A model generated the notes under the pieces. It made no database searches and had not been told where the DNA came from. It worked only from the letters and a program-made list of their open reading frames with translations. From assembly GCA_037893225.1 (NCBI GenBank), contig JAZGUH010001209.1, positions 1 to 64,000 of the forward strand: a DNA stretch of 64,000 nucleotides, read 5' to 3'. The DNA comes from Hippasteria phrygiana (lineage: Eukaryota > Echinodermata > Asteroidea > Valvatida > Goniasteridae). Shown here in pieces: positions 11,358 to 23,642 of the stretch. The first letter of the stretch is position 1. Each line of letters begins with the position of its first letter. The position numbers and the translations under genes are program-made.

Positions 11358-12516
11358 AGATCTGGCGCTACATGTTGCAATTATCGGCGGCTTCTTAGAG
11401 TTAACACTTGTGGAGAAAATTCAAACCTCGCAATGTTTATTTTCTTCCCGGCCAACATCTGTGTGCAGATTACCGTCTATTTATTGCTCCATGCATGTCA
11501 AATTCCCTGGGGTATGGACTTGCTTTACTCATTCATAATTGCATGAAATATCAACCAAATGCAGTAATTTTGACATGTATGTATAGCTTAGATATGGCGC
11601 TACATGTTGCAATTATCGGCGGCTTCTTAGAGTTAAAACTTGTGGAGAAAATTCAAACCTCGCAATGTTTATTTTCTTTCCGGCCAACATCTGTGTACAT
11701 ATTACCGTCTATTTATTGCTCCATGCATGTCAAATTCCCTGGGGTATGGACTTGCTTTACTCATTCATAATTGCATGAAATATCAACCAAATTCAGTAAT
11801 TTTGACATGTATGTATAGCTTAGATCTGGCGCTACATGTTGCAATTATCGGCGGCTTCTTAGAGTTAAAACTTGTGGAGAAAATTCAAACCTCGCAATGT
11901 TTATTTTCTTTCCGGCCAACATATGTGTGCATATTACCTTCTATTTATTGCTCCATGCCTGTCAAATTCCCTAGGGTATGACTTGCTTTATTCATTCATA
12001 ATTGCATGAAATATCAACCAAATTCAGTAATTTTGACATGTATGGATAGCTTAGATCTGGCGCTACATGTTGCAATTATCGGCGGCTTCTTAGAGTTAAC
12101 ACTTGTGGAGAAAATTCAAACCTCGCAATGTTTATTTTCTTCCCGGCCACCATCTGTGTGCAGATTACCGTCTATTTATTGCTCCATGCCTGTCAAATTC
12201 CCTGGGGTATGGACTTGCTCTACTCATTCATAATTGCATGAAATATCAACCAAATTCAGTAATTTTGACATGTATGGATAGCTTAGATCTGGCGCTACAT
12301 GTTGCAATTATCGGCGGCTTCTTAGAGTTAAAACTTGTGGAGAAAATTCAAACCTCGCAATGTTTATTTTCTTTCCGGCCAACATCTGTGTACATGTTAC
12401 CGTCTATTTATTGCTCCATGCATGTCAAATTCCCTGGGGTATGGACTTGCTTTACTCATTCATAATTGCATGAAATATCAACCAAATTCAGTAATGTTGA
12501 CATGTATGGATAGCTT
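11358..12516 (+). repeat. 5-mer, copy 2, with mosaic first monomer
   Basis: Starts: 11358 mosaic, 11590 A (AGATAT start, 225T), 11822 F, 12053 B, 12285 C. The first monomer has 90C, 98A, 99C, 108G, 111G, 126A and 138A, then the E tail (204G, 225T). It is a patchwork of B, A and E rather than a true E. The other four match copy 1 in order. Confidence 0.88.
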
Positions 12517-13444
12517 AGATCTGGCGCTACATGTTGCAATTATCGGCGGCTTCTTAGAGTTAAAACTTGTGGAGAAAATTCAAACCTCGCAATGTTTATT
12601 TTCTTTCCGGCCAACATCTGTGTACATGTTACCGTCTATTTATTGCTCCATGCATGTCAAATTCCCTGGGGTATGGACTTGCTTTACTCATTCATAATTG
12701 CATGAAATATCAACCAAATTCAGTAATGTTGACATGTATGGATAGCTTAGATCTGGCGCTACATGTTGCAATTATCGGCGGCTTCTTAGAGTTAACACTT
12801 GTGGAGAAAATTCAAACCTCGCAATGTTTATTTTCTTCCCGGCCACCATCTGTGTGCAGATTACCGTCTATTTATTGCTCCATGCCTGTCAAATTCCCTG
12901 GGGTATGGACTTGCTCTACTCATTCATAATTGCATGAAATATCAACCAAATTCAGTAATTTTGACATGTATGGATAGCTTAGATCTGGCGCTACATGTTG
13001 CAATTATCGGCGGCTTCTTAGAGTTAAAACTTGTGGAGAAAATTCAAACCTCGCAATGTTTATTTTCTTTCCGGTCAACATCTGTGTACATGTTACCGTC
13101 TATTTATTGCTCCATGCATGTCAAATTCCCTGGGGTATGGACTTGCTTTACTCATTCATAATTGCATGAAATATCAACCAAATTCAGTAATGTTGACATG
13201 TATGGATAGCTTAGATCTGGCGCTACATGTTGCAATTATCGGCGGCTTCTTAGAGTTAACACTTGTGGAGAAAATTCAAACCTCGCAATGTTTATTTTCT
13301 TCCCGGCCACCATCTGTGTGCAGATTACCGTCTATTTATTGCTCCATGCCTGTCAAATTCCCTGGGGTATGGACTTGCTCTACTCATTCATAATTGCATG
13401 AAATATCAACCAAATTCAGTAATTTTGACATGTATGGATAGCTT
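12517..13444 (+). repeat. C-B-C2-B linker block
   Basis: Starts: 12517 C, 12749 B, 12981 C2, 13213 B. Together with the preceding C at 12285 it gives the only C-C neighbour pair I see in the left half. It joins the 5-mer block to the 8-mer block. Confidence 0.88.
12981..13212 (+). repeat. Monomer type C2 (C with 95T)
   Basis: A C monomer in which the CCGGCC stretch reads CCGGTC. Copies lie at 1163, 7187, 12981, 14836, 16691, 17619 and 18778, with a one-base-deleted relative at 3712. It is not seen to the right of 19 kb, so it marks the left third of the window. The copy at 16691 additionally has 102A. Confidence 0.92.
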
Positions 13445-15299
13445 AGATCTGGCGCTACATGTTGCAATTATCGGCGGCTTCTTAGAGTTAAAACTTGTGG
13501 AGAAAATTCAAACCTCGCAATGTTTATTTTCTTTCCGGCCAACATCTGTGTGCATATTACCTTCTATTTATTGCTCCATGCCTGTCAAATTCCCTGGGGT
13601 ATGACTTGCTTTACTCATTCATAATTGCATGAAATATCAACCAAATTCAGTAATTTTGACATGTATGGATAGCTTAGATCTGGCGCTACATGTTGCAATT
13701 ATCGGCGGCTTCTTAGAGTTAACACTTGTGGAGAAAATTCAAACCTCGCAATGTTTATTTTCTTTCCGGCCAACATCTGTGTACATATTACCGTCTATTT
13801 ATTGCTCCATGCATGTCAAATTCCCTGGGGTATGGACTTGCTTTACTCATTCATAATTGCATGAAATATCAACCAAATTCAGTAATTTTGACATGTATGG
13901 ATAGCTTAGATCTGGCGCTACATGTTGCAATTATCGGCGGCTTCTTAGAGTTAAAACTTGTGGAGAAAATTCAAACCTCGCAATGTTTATTTTCTTTCCG
14001 GCCAACATCTGTGTACATATTACCGTCTATTTATTGCTCCATGCATGTCAAATTCCCTGGGGTATGGACTTGCTTTACTCATTCATAATTGCATGAAATA
14101 TCAACCAAATTCAGTAATGTTGACATGTATGGATAGCTTAGATCTGGCGCTACATGTTGCAATTATCGGCGGCTTCTTAGAGTTAAAACTTGTGGAGAAA
14201 ATTCAAACCTCGCAATGTTTATTTTCTTCCCGGCCACCATCTGTGTGCAGATTACCGTCTATTTATTGCTCCATGCCTGTCAAATTCCCTGGGGTATGGA
14301 CTTGCTCTACTCATTCATAATTGCATGAAATATCAACCAAATTCAGTAATTTTGACATGTATGGATAGCTTAGATCTGGCGCTACATGTTGCAATTATCG
14401 GCGGCTTCTTAGAGTTAAAACTTGTGGAGAAAATTCAAACCTCGCAATGTTTATTTTCTTTCCGGCCAACATCTGTGTACATGTTACCGTCTATTTATTG
14501 CTCCATGCATGTCAAATTCCCTGGGGTATGGACTTGCTTTACTCATTCATAATTGCATGAAATATCAACCAAATTCAGTAATGTTGACATGTATGGATAG
14601 CTTAGATCTGGCGCTACATGTTGCAATTATCGGCGGCTTCTTAGAGTTAACACTTGTGGAGAAAATTCAAACCTCGCAATGTTTATTTTCTTCCCGGCCA
14701 CCATCTGTGTGCAGATTACCGTCTATTTATTGCTCCATGCCTGTCAAATTCCCTGGGGTATGGACTTGCTCTACTCATTCATAATTGCATGAAATATCAA
14801 CCAAATTCAGTAATTTTGACATGTATGGATAGCTTAGATCTGGCGCTACATGTTGCAATTATCGGCGGCTTCTTAGAGTTAAAACTTGTGGAGAAAATTC
14901 AAACCTCGCAATGTTTATTTTCTTTCCGGTCAACATCTGTGTACATGTTACCGTCTATTTATTGCTCCATGCATGTCAAATTCCCTGGGGTATGGACTTG
15001 CTTTACTCATTCATAATTGCATGAAATATCAACCAAATTCAGTAATGTTGACATGTATGGATAGCTTAGATCTGGCGCTACATGTTGCAATTATCGGCGG
15101 CTTCTTAGAGTTAACACTTGTGGAGAAAATTCAAACCTCGCAATGTTTATTTTCTTCCCGGCCACCATCTGTGTGCAGATTACCGTCTATTTATTGCTCC
15201 ATGCCTGTCAAATTCCCTGGGGTATGGACTTGCTCTACTCATTCATAATTGCATGAAATATCAACCAAATTCAGTAATTTTGACATGTATGGATAGCTT
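13445..15299 (+). repeat. 8-mer HOR, copy 1 (1855 bp)
   Basis: Starts: 13445 D, 13676 A, 13908 A, 14140 B, 14372 C, 14604 B, 14836 C2, 15068 B. The order reads like the 11-mer of the left domain with three monomers removed (an A, an A' and a B). Confidence 0.9.
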
Positions 15300-17154
15300 A
15301 GATCTGGCGCTACATGTTGCAATTATCGGCGGCTTCTTAGAGTTAAAACTTGTGGAGAAAATTCAAACCTCGCAATGTTTATTTTCTTTCCGGCCAACAT
15401 CTGTGTGCATATTACCTTCTATTTATTGCTCCATGCCTGTCAAATTCCCTGGGGTATGACTTGCTTTACTCATTCATAATTGCATGAAATATCAACCAAA
15501 TTCAGTAATTTTGACATGTATGGATAGCTTAGATCTGGCGCTACATGTTGCAATTATCGGCGGCTTCTTAGAGTTAACACTTGTGGAGAAAATTCAAACC
15601 TCGCAATGTTTATTTTCTTTCCGGCCAACATCTGTGTACATATTACCGTCTATTTATTGCTCCATGCATGTCAAATTCCCTGGGGTATGGACTTGCTTTA
15701 CTCATTCATAATTGCATGAAATATCAACCAAATTCAGTAATTTTGACATGTATGGATAGCTTAGATCTGGCGCTACATGTTGCAATTATCGGCGGCTTCT
15801 TAGAGTTAAAACTTGTGGAGAAAATTCAAACCTCGCAATGTTTATTTTCTTTCCGGCCAACATCTGTGTACATATTACCGTCTATTTATTGCTCCATGCA
15901 TGTCAAATTCCCTGGGGTATGGACTTGCTTTACTCATTCATAATTGCATGAAATATCAACCAAATTCAGTAATGTTGACATGTATGGATAGCTTAGATCT
16001 GGCGCTACATGTTGCAATTATCGGCGGCTTCTTAGAGTTAAAACTTGTGGAGAAAATTCAAACCTCGCAATGTTTATTTTCTTCCTGGCCACCATCTGTG
16101 TGCAGATTACCGTCTATTTATTGCTCCATGCCTGTCAAATTCCCTGGGGTATGGACTTGCTCTACTCATTCATAATTGCATGAAATATCAACCAAATTCA
16201 GTAATTTTGACATGTATGGATAGCTTAGATCTGGCGCTACATGTTGCAATTATCGGCGGCTTCTTAGAGTTAAAACTTGTGGAGAAAATTCAAACCTCGC
16301 AATGTTTATTTTCTTTCCGGCCAACATCTGTGTACATGTTACCGTCTATTTATTGCTCCATGCATGTCAAATTCCCTGGGGTATGGACTTGCTTTACTCA
16401 TTCATAATTGCATGAAATATCAACCAAATTCAGTAATGTTGACATGTATGGATAGCTTAGATCTGGCGCTACATGTTGCAATTATCGGCGGCTTCTTAGA
16501 GTTAACACTTGTGGAGAAAATTCAAACCTCGCAATGTTTATTTTCTTCCCGGCCACCATCTGTGTGCAGATTACCGTCTATTTATTGCTCCATGCCTGTC
16601 AAATTCCCTGGGGTATGGACTTGCTCTACTCATTCATAATTGCATGAAATATCAACCAAATTCAGTAATTTTGACATGTATGGATAGCTTAGATCTGGCG
16701 CTACATGTTGCAATTATCGGCGGCTTCTTAGAGTTAAAACTTGTGGAGAAAATTCAAACCTCGCAATGTTTATTTTCTTTCCGGTCAACATATGTGTACA
16801 TGTTACCGTCTATTTATTGCTCCATGCATGTCAAATTCCCTGGGGTATGGACTTGCTTTACTCATTCATAATTGCATGAAATATCAACCAAATTCAGTAA
16901 TGTTGACATGTATGGATAGCTTAGATCTGGCGCTACATGTTGCAATTATCGGCGGCTTCTTAGAGTTAAAACTTGTGGAGAAAATTCAAACCTCGCAATG
17001 TTTATTTTCTTCCCGGCCACCATCTGTGTGCAGATTACCGTCTATTTATTGCTCCATGCCTGTCAAATTCCCTGGGGTATGGACTTGCTCTACTCATTCA
17101 TAATTGCATGAAATATCAACCAAATTCAGTAATTTTGACATGTATGGATAGCTT
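15300..17154 (+). repeat. 8-mer HOR, copy 2 (1855 bp)
   Basis: Starts: 15300 D, 15531 A, 15763 A, 15995 B, 16227 C, 16459 B, 16691 C2 with 102A, 16923 B with 48A. Differences from copy 1 include a C-to-T at the CCGG CpG in 15995 (TTCCTGGCC), 102A in 16691 and 48A in 16923. Confidence 0.9.
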
Positions 17155-18082
17155 AGATCTGGCGCTACATGTTGCAATTACCGGCGGCTTCTTAGAGTTA
17201 AAACTTGTGGAGAAAATTCAAACCTCGCAATGTTTATTTTCTTTCCGGCCAACATCTGTGTACATGTTACCGTCTATTTATTGCTCCATGCATGTCAAAT
17301 TCCCTGGGGTATGGACTTGCTTTACTCATTCATAATTGCATGAAATATCAACCAAATTCAGTAATGTTGACATGTATGGATAGCTTAGATCTGGCGCTAC
17401 ATGTTGCAATTATCGGCGGCTTCTTAGAGTTAACACTTGTGGAGAAAATTCAAACCTCGCAATGTTTATTTTCTTCCCGGCCACCATCTGTGTGCAGATT
17501 ACCGTCTATTTATTGCTCCATGCCTGTCAAATTCCCTGGGGTATGGACTTGCTCTACTCATTCATAATTGCATGAAATATCAACCAAATTCAGTAATTTT
17601 GACATGTATGGATAGCTTAGATCTGGCGCTACATGTTGCAATTATCGGCGGCTTCTTAGAGTTAAAACTTGTGGAGAAAATTCAAACCTCGCAATGTTTA
17701 TTTTCTTTCCGGTCAACATCTGTGTACATGTTACCGTCTATTTATTGCTCCATGCATGTCAAATTCCCTGGGGTATGGACTTGCTTTACTCATTCATAAT
17801 TGCATGAAATATCAACCAAATTCAGTAATGTTGACATGTATGGATAGCTTAGATCTGGCGCTACATGTTGCAATTATCGGCGGCTTCTTAGAGTTAACAC
17901 TTGTGGAGAAAATTCAAACCTCGCAATGTTTATTTTCTTCCCGGCCACCATCTGTGTGCAGATTACCGTCTATTTATTGCTCCATGCCTGTCAAATTCCC
18001 TGGGGTATGGACTTGCTCTACTCATTCATAATTGCATGAAATATCAACCAAATTCAGTAATTTTGACATGTATGGATAGCTT
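17155..18082 (+). repeat. C-B-C2-B block
   Basis: Starts: 17155 C (private T-to-C in TTACCGGCGG near 17180), 17387 B, 17619 C2, 17851 B. Same order as the end of the 8-mers. Confidence 0.9.
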
Positions 18083-19472
18083 AGATCTGGCGCTACATGT
18101 TGCAATTATCGGCGGCTTCTTAGACTTAAAACTTGTGGAGAAAATTCAAACCTCGCAATGTTTATTTTCTTTCCGGCCAACATCTGTGTGCATATTACCT
18201 TCTATTTATTGCTCCATGCCTGTCAAATTCCCTGGGGTATGACTTGCTTTACTCATTCATAATTGCATGAAATATCAACCAAATTCAGTAATTTTGACAT
18301 GTATGGATAGCTTAGATCTGGCGCTACATGTTGCAATTATCGGCGGCTTCTTAGAGTTAAAACTTGTGGAGAAAATTCAAACCTCGCAATGTTTATTTTC
18401 TTTCCGGCCAACATCTGTGTACATGTTACCGTCTATTTATTGCTCCATGCATGTCAAATTCCCTGGGGTATGGACTTGCTTTACTCATTCATAATTGCAT
18501 GAAATATCAACCAAATTCAGTAATGTTGACATGTATGGATAGCTTAGATCTGGCGCTACATGTTGCAATTATCGGCGGCTTCTTAGAGTTAACACTTGTG
18601 GAGAAAATTCAAACCTCGCAATGTTTATTTTCTTCCCGGCCACCATCTGTGTGCAGATTACCGTCTATTTATTGCTCCATGCCTGTCAAATTCCCTGGGG
18701 TATGGACTTGCTCTACTCATTCATAATTGCATGAAATATCAACCAAATTCAGTAATTTTGACATGTATGGATAGCTTAGATCTGGCGCTACATGTTGCAA
18801 TTATCGGCGGCTTCTTAGAGTTAAAACTTGTGGAGAAAATTCAAACCTCGCAATGTTTATTTTCTTTCCGGTCAACATCTGTGTACATGTTACCGTCTAT
18901 TTATTGCTCCATGCATGTCAAATTCCCTGGGGTATGGACTTGCTTTACTCATTCATAATTGCATGAAATATCAACCAAATTCAGTAATGTTGACATGTAT
19001 GGATAGCTTAGATCTGGCGCTACATGTTGCAATTATCGGCGGCTTCTTAGAGTTAACACTTGTGGAGAAAATTCAAACCTCGCAATGTTTATTTTCTTCC
19101 CGGCCACCATCTGTGTGCAGATTACCGTCTATTTATTGCTCCATGCCTGTCAAATTCCCTGGGGTATGGACTTGCTCTACTCATTCATAATTGCATGAAA
19201 TATCAACCAAATTCAGTAATTTTGACATGTATGGATAGCTTAGATCTGGCGCTACATGTTGCAATTATCGGCGGCTTCTTAGACTTAAAACTTGTGGAGA
19301 AAATTCAAACCTCGCAATGTTTATTTTCTTTCCGGCCAACATCTGTGTGCATATTACCTTCTATTTATTGCTCCATGCCTGTCAAATTCCCTGGGGTATG
19401 ACTTGCTTTACTCATTCATAATTGCATGAAATATCAACCAAATTCAGTAATTTTGACATGTATGGATAGCTT
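18083..19472 (+). repeat. 5-mer D-C-B-C2-B (1159 bp) plus the next D
   Basis: Starts: 18083 D, 18314 C, 18546 B, 18778 C2, 19010 B, 19242 D. The two D copies share a private C (18125 and 19284, exactly 1159 bp apart), so the D that opens the block was copied together with it. Confidence 0.92.
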
Positions 19473-20861
19473 AGATCTGGCGCTACATGTTGCAATTATC
19501 GGCGGCTTCTTAGAGTTAACACTTGTGGAGAAAATTCAAACCTCGCAATGTTTATTTTCTTTCCGGCCAACATCTGTGTACATATTACCGTCTATTTATT
19601 GCTCCATGCATGTCAAATTCCCTGGGGTATGGACTTGCTTTACTCATTCATAATTGCATGAAATATCAACCAAATTCAGTAATTTTGACATGTATGGATA
19701 GCTTAGATCTGGCGCTACATGTTGCAATTATCGGCGGCTTCTTAGAGTTAACACTTGTGGAGAAAATTCAAACCTCGAATGTTTATTTTCTTCCCGGCCA
19801 AAATCTGTGTACATATTACCGTCTATTTTTTGCTCCATGCATGTCAAATTCCCTGGGGTATGGACTTGCTTTACTCATTCATAATTGCATGAAATATCAA
19901 CCAAATGCAGTAATTTTGACATGTATGTATAGCTTAGATATGGCGCTACATGTTGCAATTATCGGCGGCTTCTTAGAGTTAAAACTTGTGGAGAAAATTC
20001 AAACCTCGCAATGTTTATTTTCTTTCCGGCCAACATCTGTGTACATATTACCGTCTATTTATTGCTCCATGCATGTCAAATTCCCTGGGGTATGGACTTG
20101 CTTTACTCATTCATAATTGCATGAAATATCAACCAAATTCAGTAATTTTGACATGTATGTATAGCTTAGATCTGGCGCTACATGTTGCAATTATCGGCGG
20201 CTTCTTAGAGTTAAAACTTGTGGAGAAAATTCAAACCTCGCAATGTTTATTTTCTTTCCGGCCAACATATGTGTGCATATTACCTTCTATTTATTGCTCC
20301 ATGCCTGTCAAATTCCCTAGGGTATGACTTGCTTTATTCATTCATAATTGCATGAAATATCAACCAAATTCAGTAATTTTGACATGTATGGATAGCTTAG
20401 ATCTGGCGCTACATGTTGCAATTATCGGCGGCTTCTTAGAGTTAACACTTGTGGAGAAAATTCAAACCTCGCAATGTTTATTTTCTTCCCGGCCACCATC
20501 TGTGTGCAGATTACCGTCTATTTATTGCTCCATGCCTGTCAAATTCCCTGGGGTATGGACTTGCTCTACTCATTCATAATTGCATGAAATATCAACCAAA
20601 TTCAGTAATTTTGACATGTATGGATAGCTTAGATCTGGCGCTACATGTTGCAATTATCGGCGGCTTCTTAGAGTTAAAACTTGTGGAGAAAATTCAAACC
20701 TCGCAATGTTTATTTTCTTTCCGGCCAACATCTGTGTGCATATTACCTTCTATTTATTGCTCCATGCCTGTCAAATTCCCTGGGGTATGACTTGCTTTAC
20801 TCATTCATAATTGCATGAAATATCAACCAAATTCAGTAATTTTGACATGTATGGATAGCTT
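19473..20861 (+). repeat. 6-mer A-E-A-F-B-D, copy 1
   Basis: Starts: 19473 A, 19705 E with a one-base deletion (CTCGAATG), 19936 A (AGATAT start), 20168 F, 20399 B, 20631 D. Confidence 0.93.
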
Positions 20862-22251
20862 AGATCTGGCGCTACATGTTGCAATTGTCGGCGGCTTCTT
20901 AGAGTTAACACTTGTGGAGAAAATTCAAACCTCGCAATGTTTATTTTCTTTCCGGCCAACATCTGTGTACATATTACCGTCTATTTATTGCTCCATGCAT
21001 GTCAAATTCCCTGGGGTATGGACTTGCTTTACTCATTCATAATTGCATGAAATATCAACCAAATTCAGTAATTTTGACATGTATGGATAGCTTAGATCTG
21101 GCGCTACATGTTGCAATTATCGGCGGCTTCTTAGAGTTAACACTTGTGGAGAAAATTCAAACCTCGCAATGTTTATTTTCTTCCCGGCCAAAATCTGTGT
21201 ACATATTACCGTCTATTTTTTGCTCCATGCATGTCAAATTCCCTGGGGTATGGACTTGCTTTACTCATTCATAATTGCATGAAATATCAACCAAATGCAG
21301 TAATTTTGACATGTATGTATAGCTTAGATATGGCGCTACATGTTGCAATTATCGGCGGCTTCTTAGAGTTAAAACTTGTGGAGAAAATTCAAACCTCGCA
21401 ATGTTTATTTTCTTTCCGGCCAACATCTGTGTACATATTACCGTCTATTTATTGCTCCATGCATGTCAAATTCCCTGGGGTATGGACTTGCTTTACTCAT
21501 TCATAATTGCATGAAATATCAACCAAATTCAGTAATTTTGACATGTATGTATAGCTTAGATCTGGCGCTACATGTTGCAATTATCGGCGGCTTCTTAGAG
21601 TTAAAACTTGTGGAGAAAATTCAAACCTCGCAATGTTTATTTTCTTTCCGGCCAACATATGTGTGCATATTACCTTCTATTTATTGCTCCATGCCTGTCA
21701 AATTCCCTAGGGTATGACTTGCTTTATTCATTCATAATTGCATGAAATATCAACCAAATTCAGTAATTTTGACATGTATGGATAGCTTAGATCTGGCGCT
21801 ACATGTTGCAATTATCGGCGGCTTCTTAGAGTTAACACTTGTGGAGAAAATTCAAACCTCGCAATGTTTATTTTCTTCCCGGCCACCATCTGTGTGCAGA
21901 TTACCGTCTATTTATTGCTCCATGCCTGTCAAATTCCCTGGGGTATGGACTTGCTCTACTCATTCATAATTGCATGAAATATCAACCAAATTCAGTAATT
22001 TTGACATGTATGGATAGCTTAGATCTGGCGCTACATGTTGCAATTATCGGCGGCTTCTTAGAGTTAAAACTTGTGGAGAAAATTCAAACCTCGCAATGTT
22101 TATTTTCTTTCCGGCCAACATCTGTGTGCATATTACCTTCTATTTATTGCTCCATGCCTGTCAAATTCCCTGGGGTATGACTTGCTTTACTCATTCATAA
22201 TTGCATGAAATATCAACCAAATTCAGTAATTTTGACATGTATGGATAGCTT
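20862..22251 (+). repeat. 6-mer, copy 2 (1390 bp)
   Basis: Starts: 20862 A, 21094 E, 21326 A, 21558 F, 21789 B, 22021 D. The first A has a private G at 20887 (CAATTGTCGG), also found 1390 bp on at 22277. Confidence 0.95.
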
Positions 22252-23642
22252 AGATCTGGCGCTACATGTTGCAATTGTCGGCGGCTTCTTAGAGTTAACA
22301 CTTGTGGAGAAAATTCAAACCTCGCAATGTTTATTTTCTTTCCGGCCAACATCTGTGTACATATTACCGTCTATTTATTGCTCCATGCATGTCAAATTCC
22401 CTGGGGTATGGACTTGCTTTACTCATTCATAATTGCATGAAATATCAACCAAATTCAGTAATTTTGACATGTATGGATAGCTTAGATCTGGCGCTACATG
22501 TTGCAATTATCGGCGGCTTCTTAGAGTTAACACTTGTGGAGAAAATTCAAACCTCGCAATGTTTATTTTCTTCCCGGCCAAAATCTGTGTACATATTACC
22601 GTCTATTTTTTGCTCCATGCATGTCAAATTCCCTGGGGTATGGACTTGCTTTACTCATTCATAATTGCATGAAATATCAACCAAATGCAGTAATTTTGAC
22701 ATGTATGTATAGCTTAGATATGGCGCTACATGTTGCAATTATCGGCGGCTTCTTAGAGTTAAAACTTGTGGAGAAAATTCAAACCTCGCAATGTTTATTT
22801 TCTTTCCGGCCAACATCTGTGTACATATTACCGTCTATTTATTGCTCCATGCATGTCAAATTCCCTGGGGTATGGACTTGCTTTACTCATTCATAATTGC
22901 ATGAAATATCAACCAAATTCAGTAATTTTGACATGTATGTATAGCTTAGATCTGGCGCTACATGTTGCAATTATCGGCGGCTTCTTAGAGTTAAAACTTG
23001 TGGAGAAAATTCAAACCTCGCAATGTTTATTTTCTTTCCGGCCAACATATGTGTGCATATTACCTTCTATTTATTGCTCCATGCCTGTCAAATTTCCTAG
23101 GGTATGACTTGCTTTATTCATTCATAATTGCATGAAATATCAACCAAATTCAGTAATTTTGACATGTATGGATAGCTTAGATCTGGCGCTACATGTTGCA
23201 ATTATCGGCGGCTTCTTAGAGTTAACACTTGTGGAGAAAATTCAAACCTCGCAATGTTTATTTTCTTCCCGGCCACCATCTGTGTGCAGATTACCGTCTA
23301 TTTATTGCTCCATGCCTGTCAAATTCCCTGGGGTATGGACTTGCTTTACTCATTCATAATTGCATGAAATATCAACCAAATTCAGTAATTTTGACATGTA
23401 TGGATAGCTTAGATCTGGCGCTACATGTTGCAATTATCGGCGGCTTCTTAGAGTTAAAACTTGTGGAGAAAATTCAAACCTCGCAATGTTTATTTTCTTT
23501 CCGGCCAACATCTGTGTACATGTTACCGTCTATTTATTGCTCCATGCATGTCAAATTCCCTGGGGTATGGACTTGCTTTACTCATTCATAATTGCATGAA
23601 ATATCAACCAAATTCAGTAATGTTGACATGTATGGATAGCTT
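22252..23642 (+). repeat. 6-mer, copy 3, ending in C
   Basis: Starts: 22252 A (private G at 22277), 22484 E, 22716 A, 22948 F (private AATTTCCTAGG), 23179 B with 168T, 23411 C. The final D is replaced by C, leading into the next domain. Confidence 0.93.
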
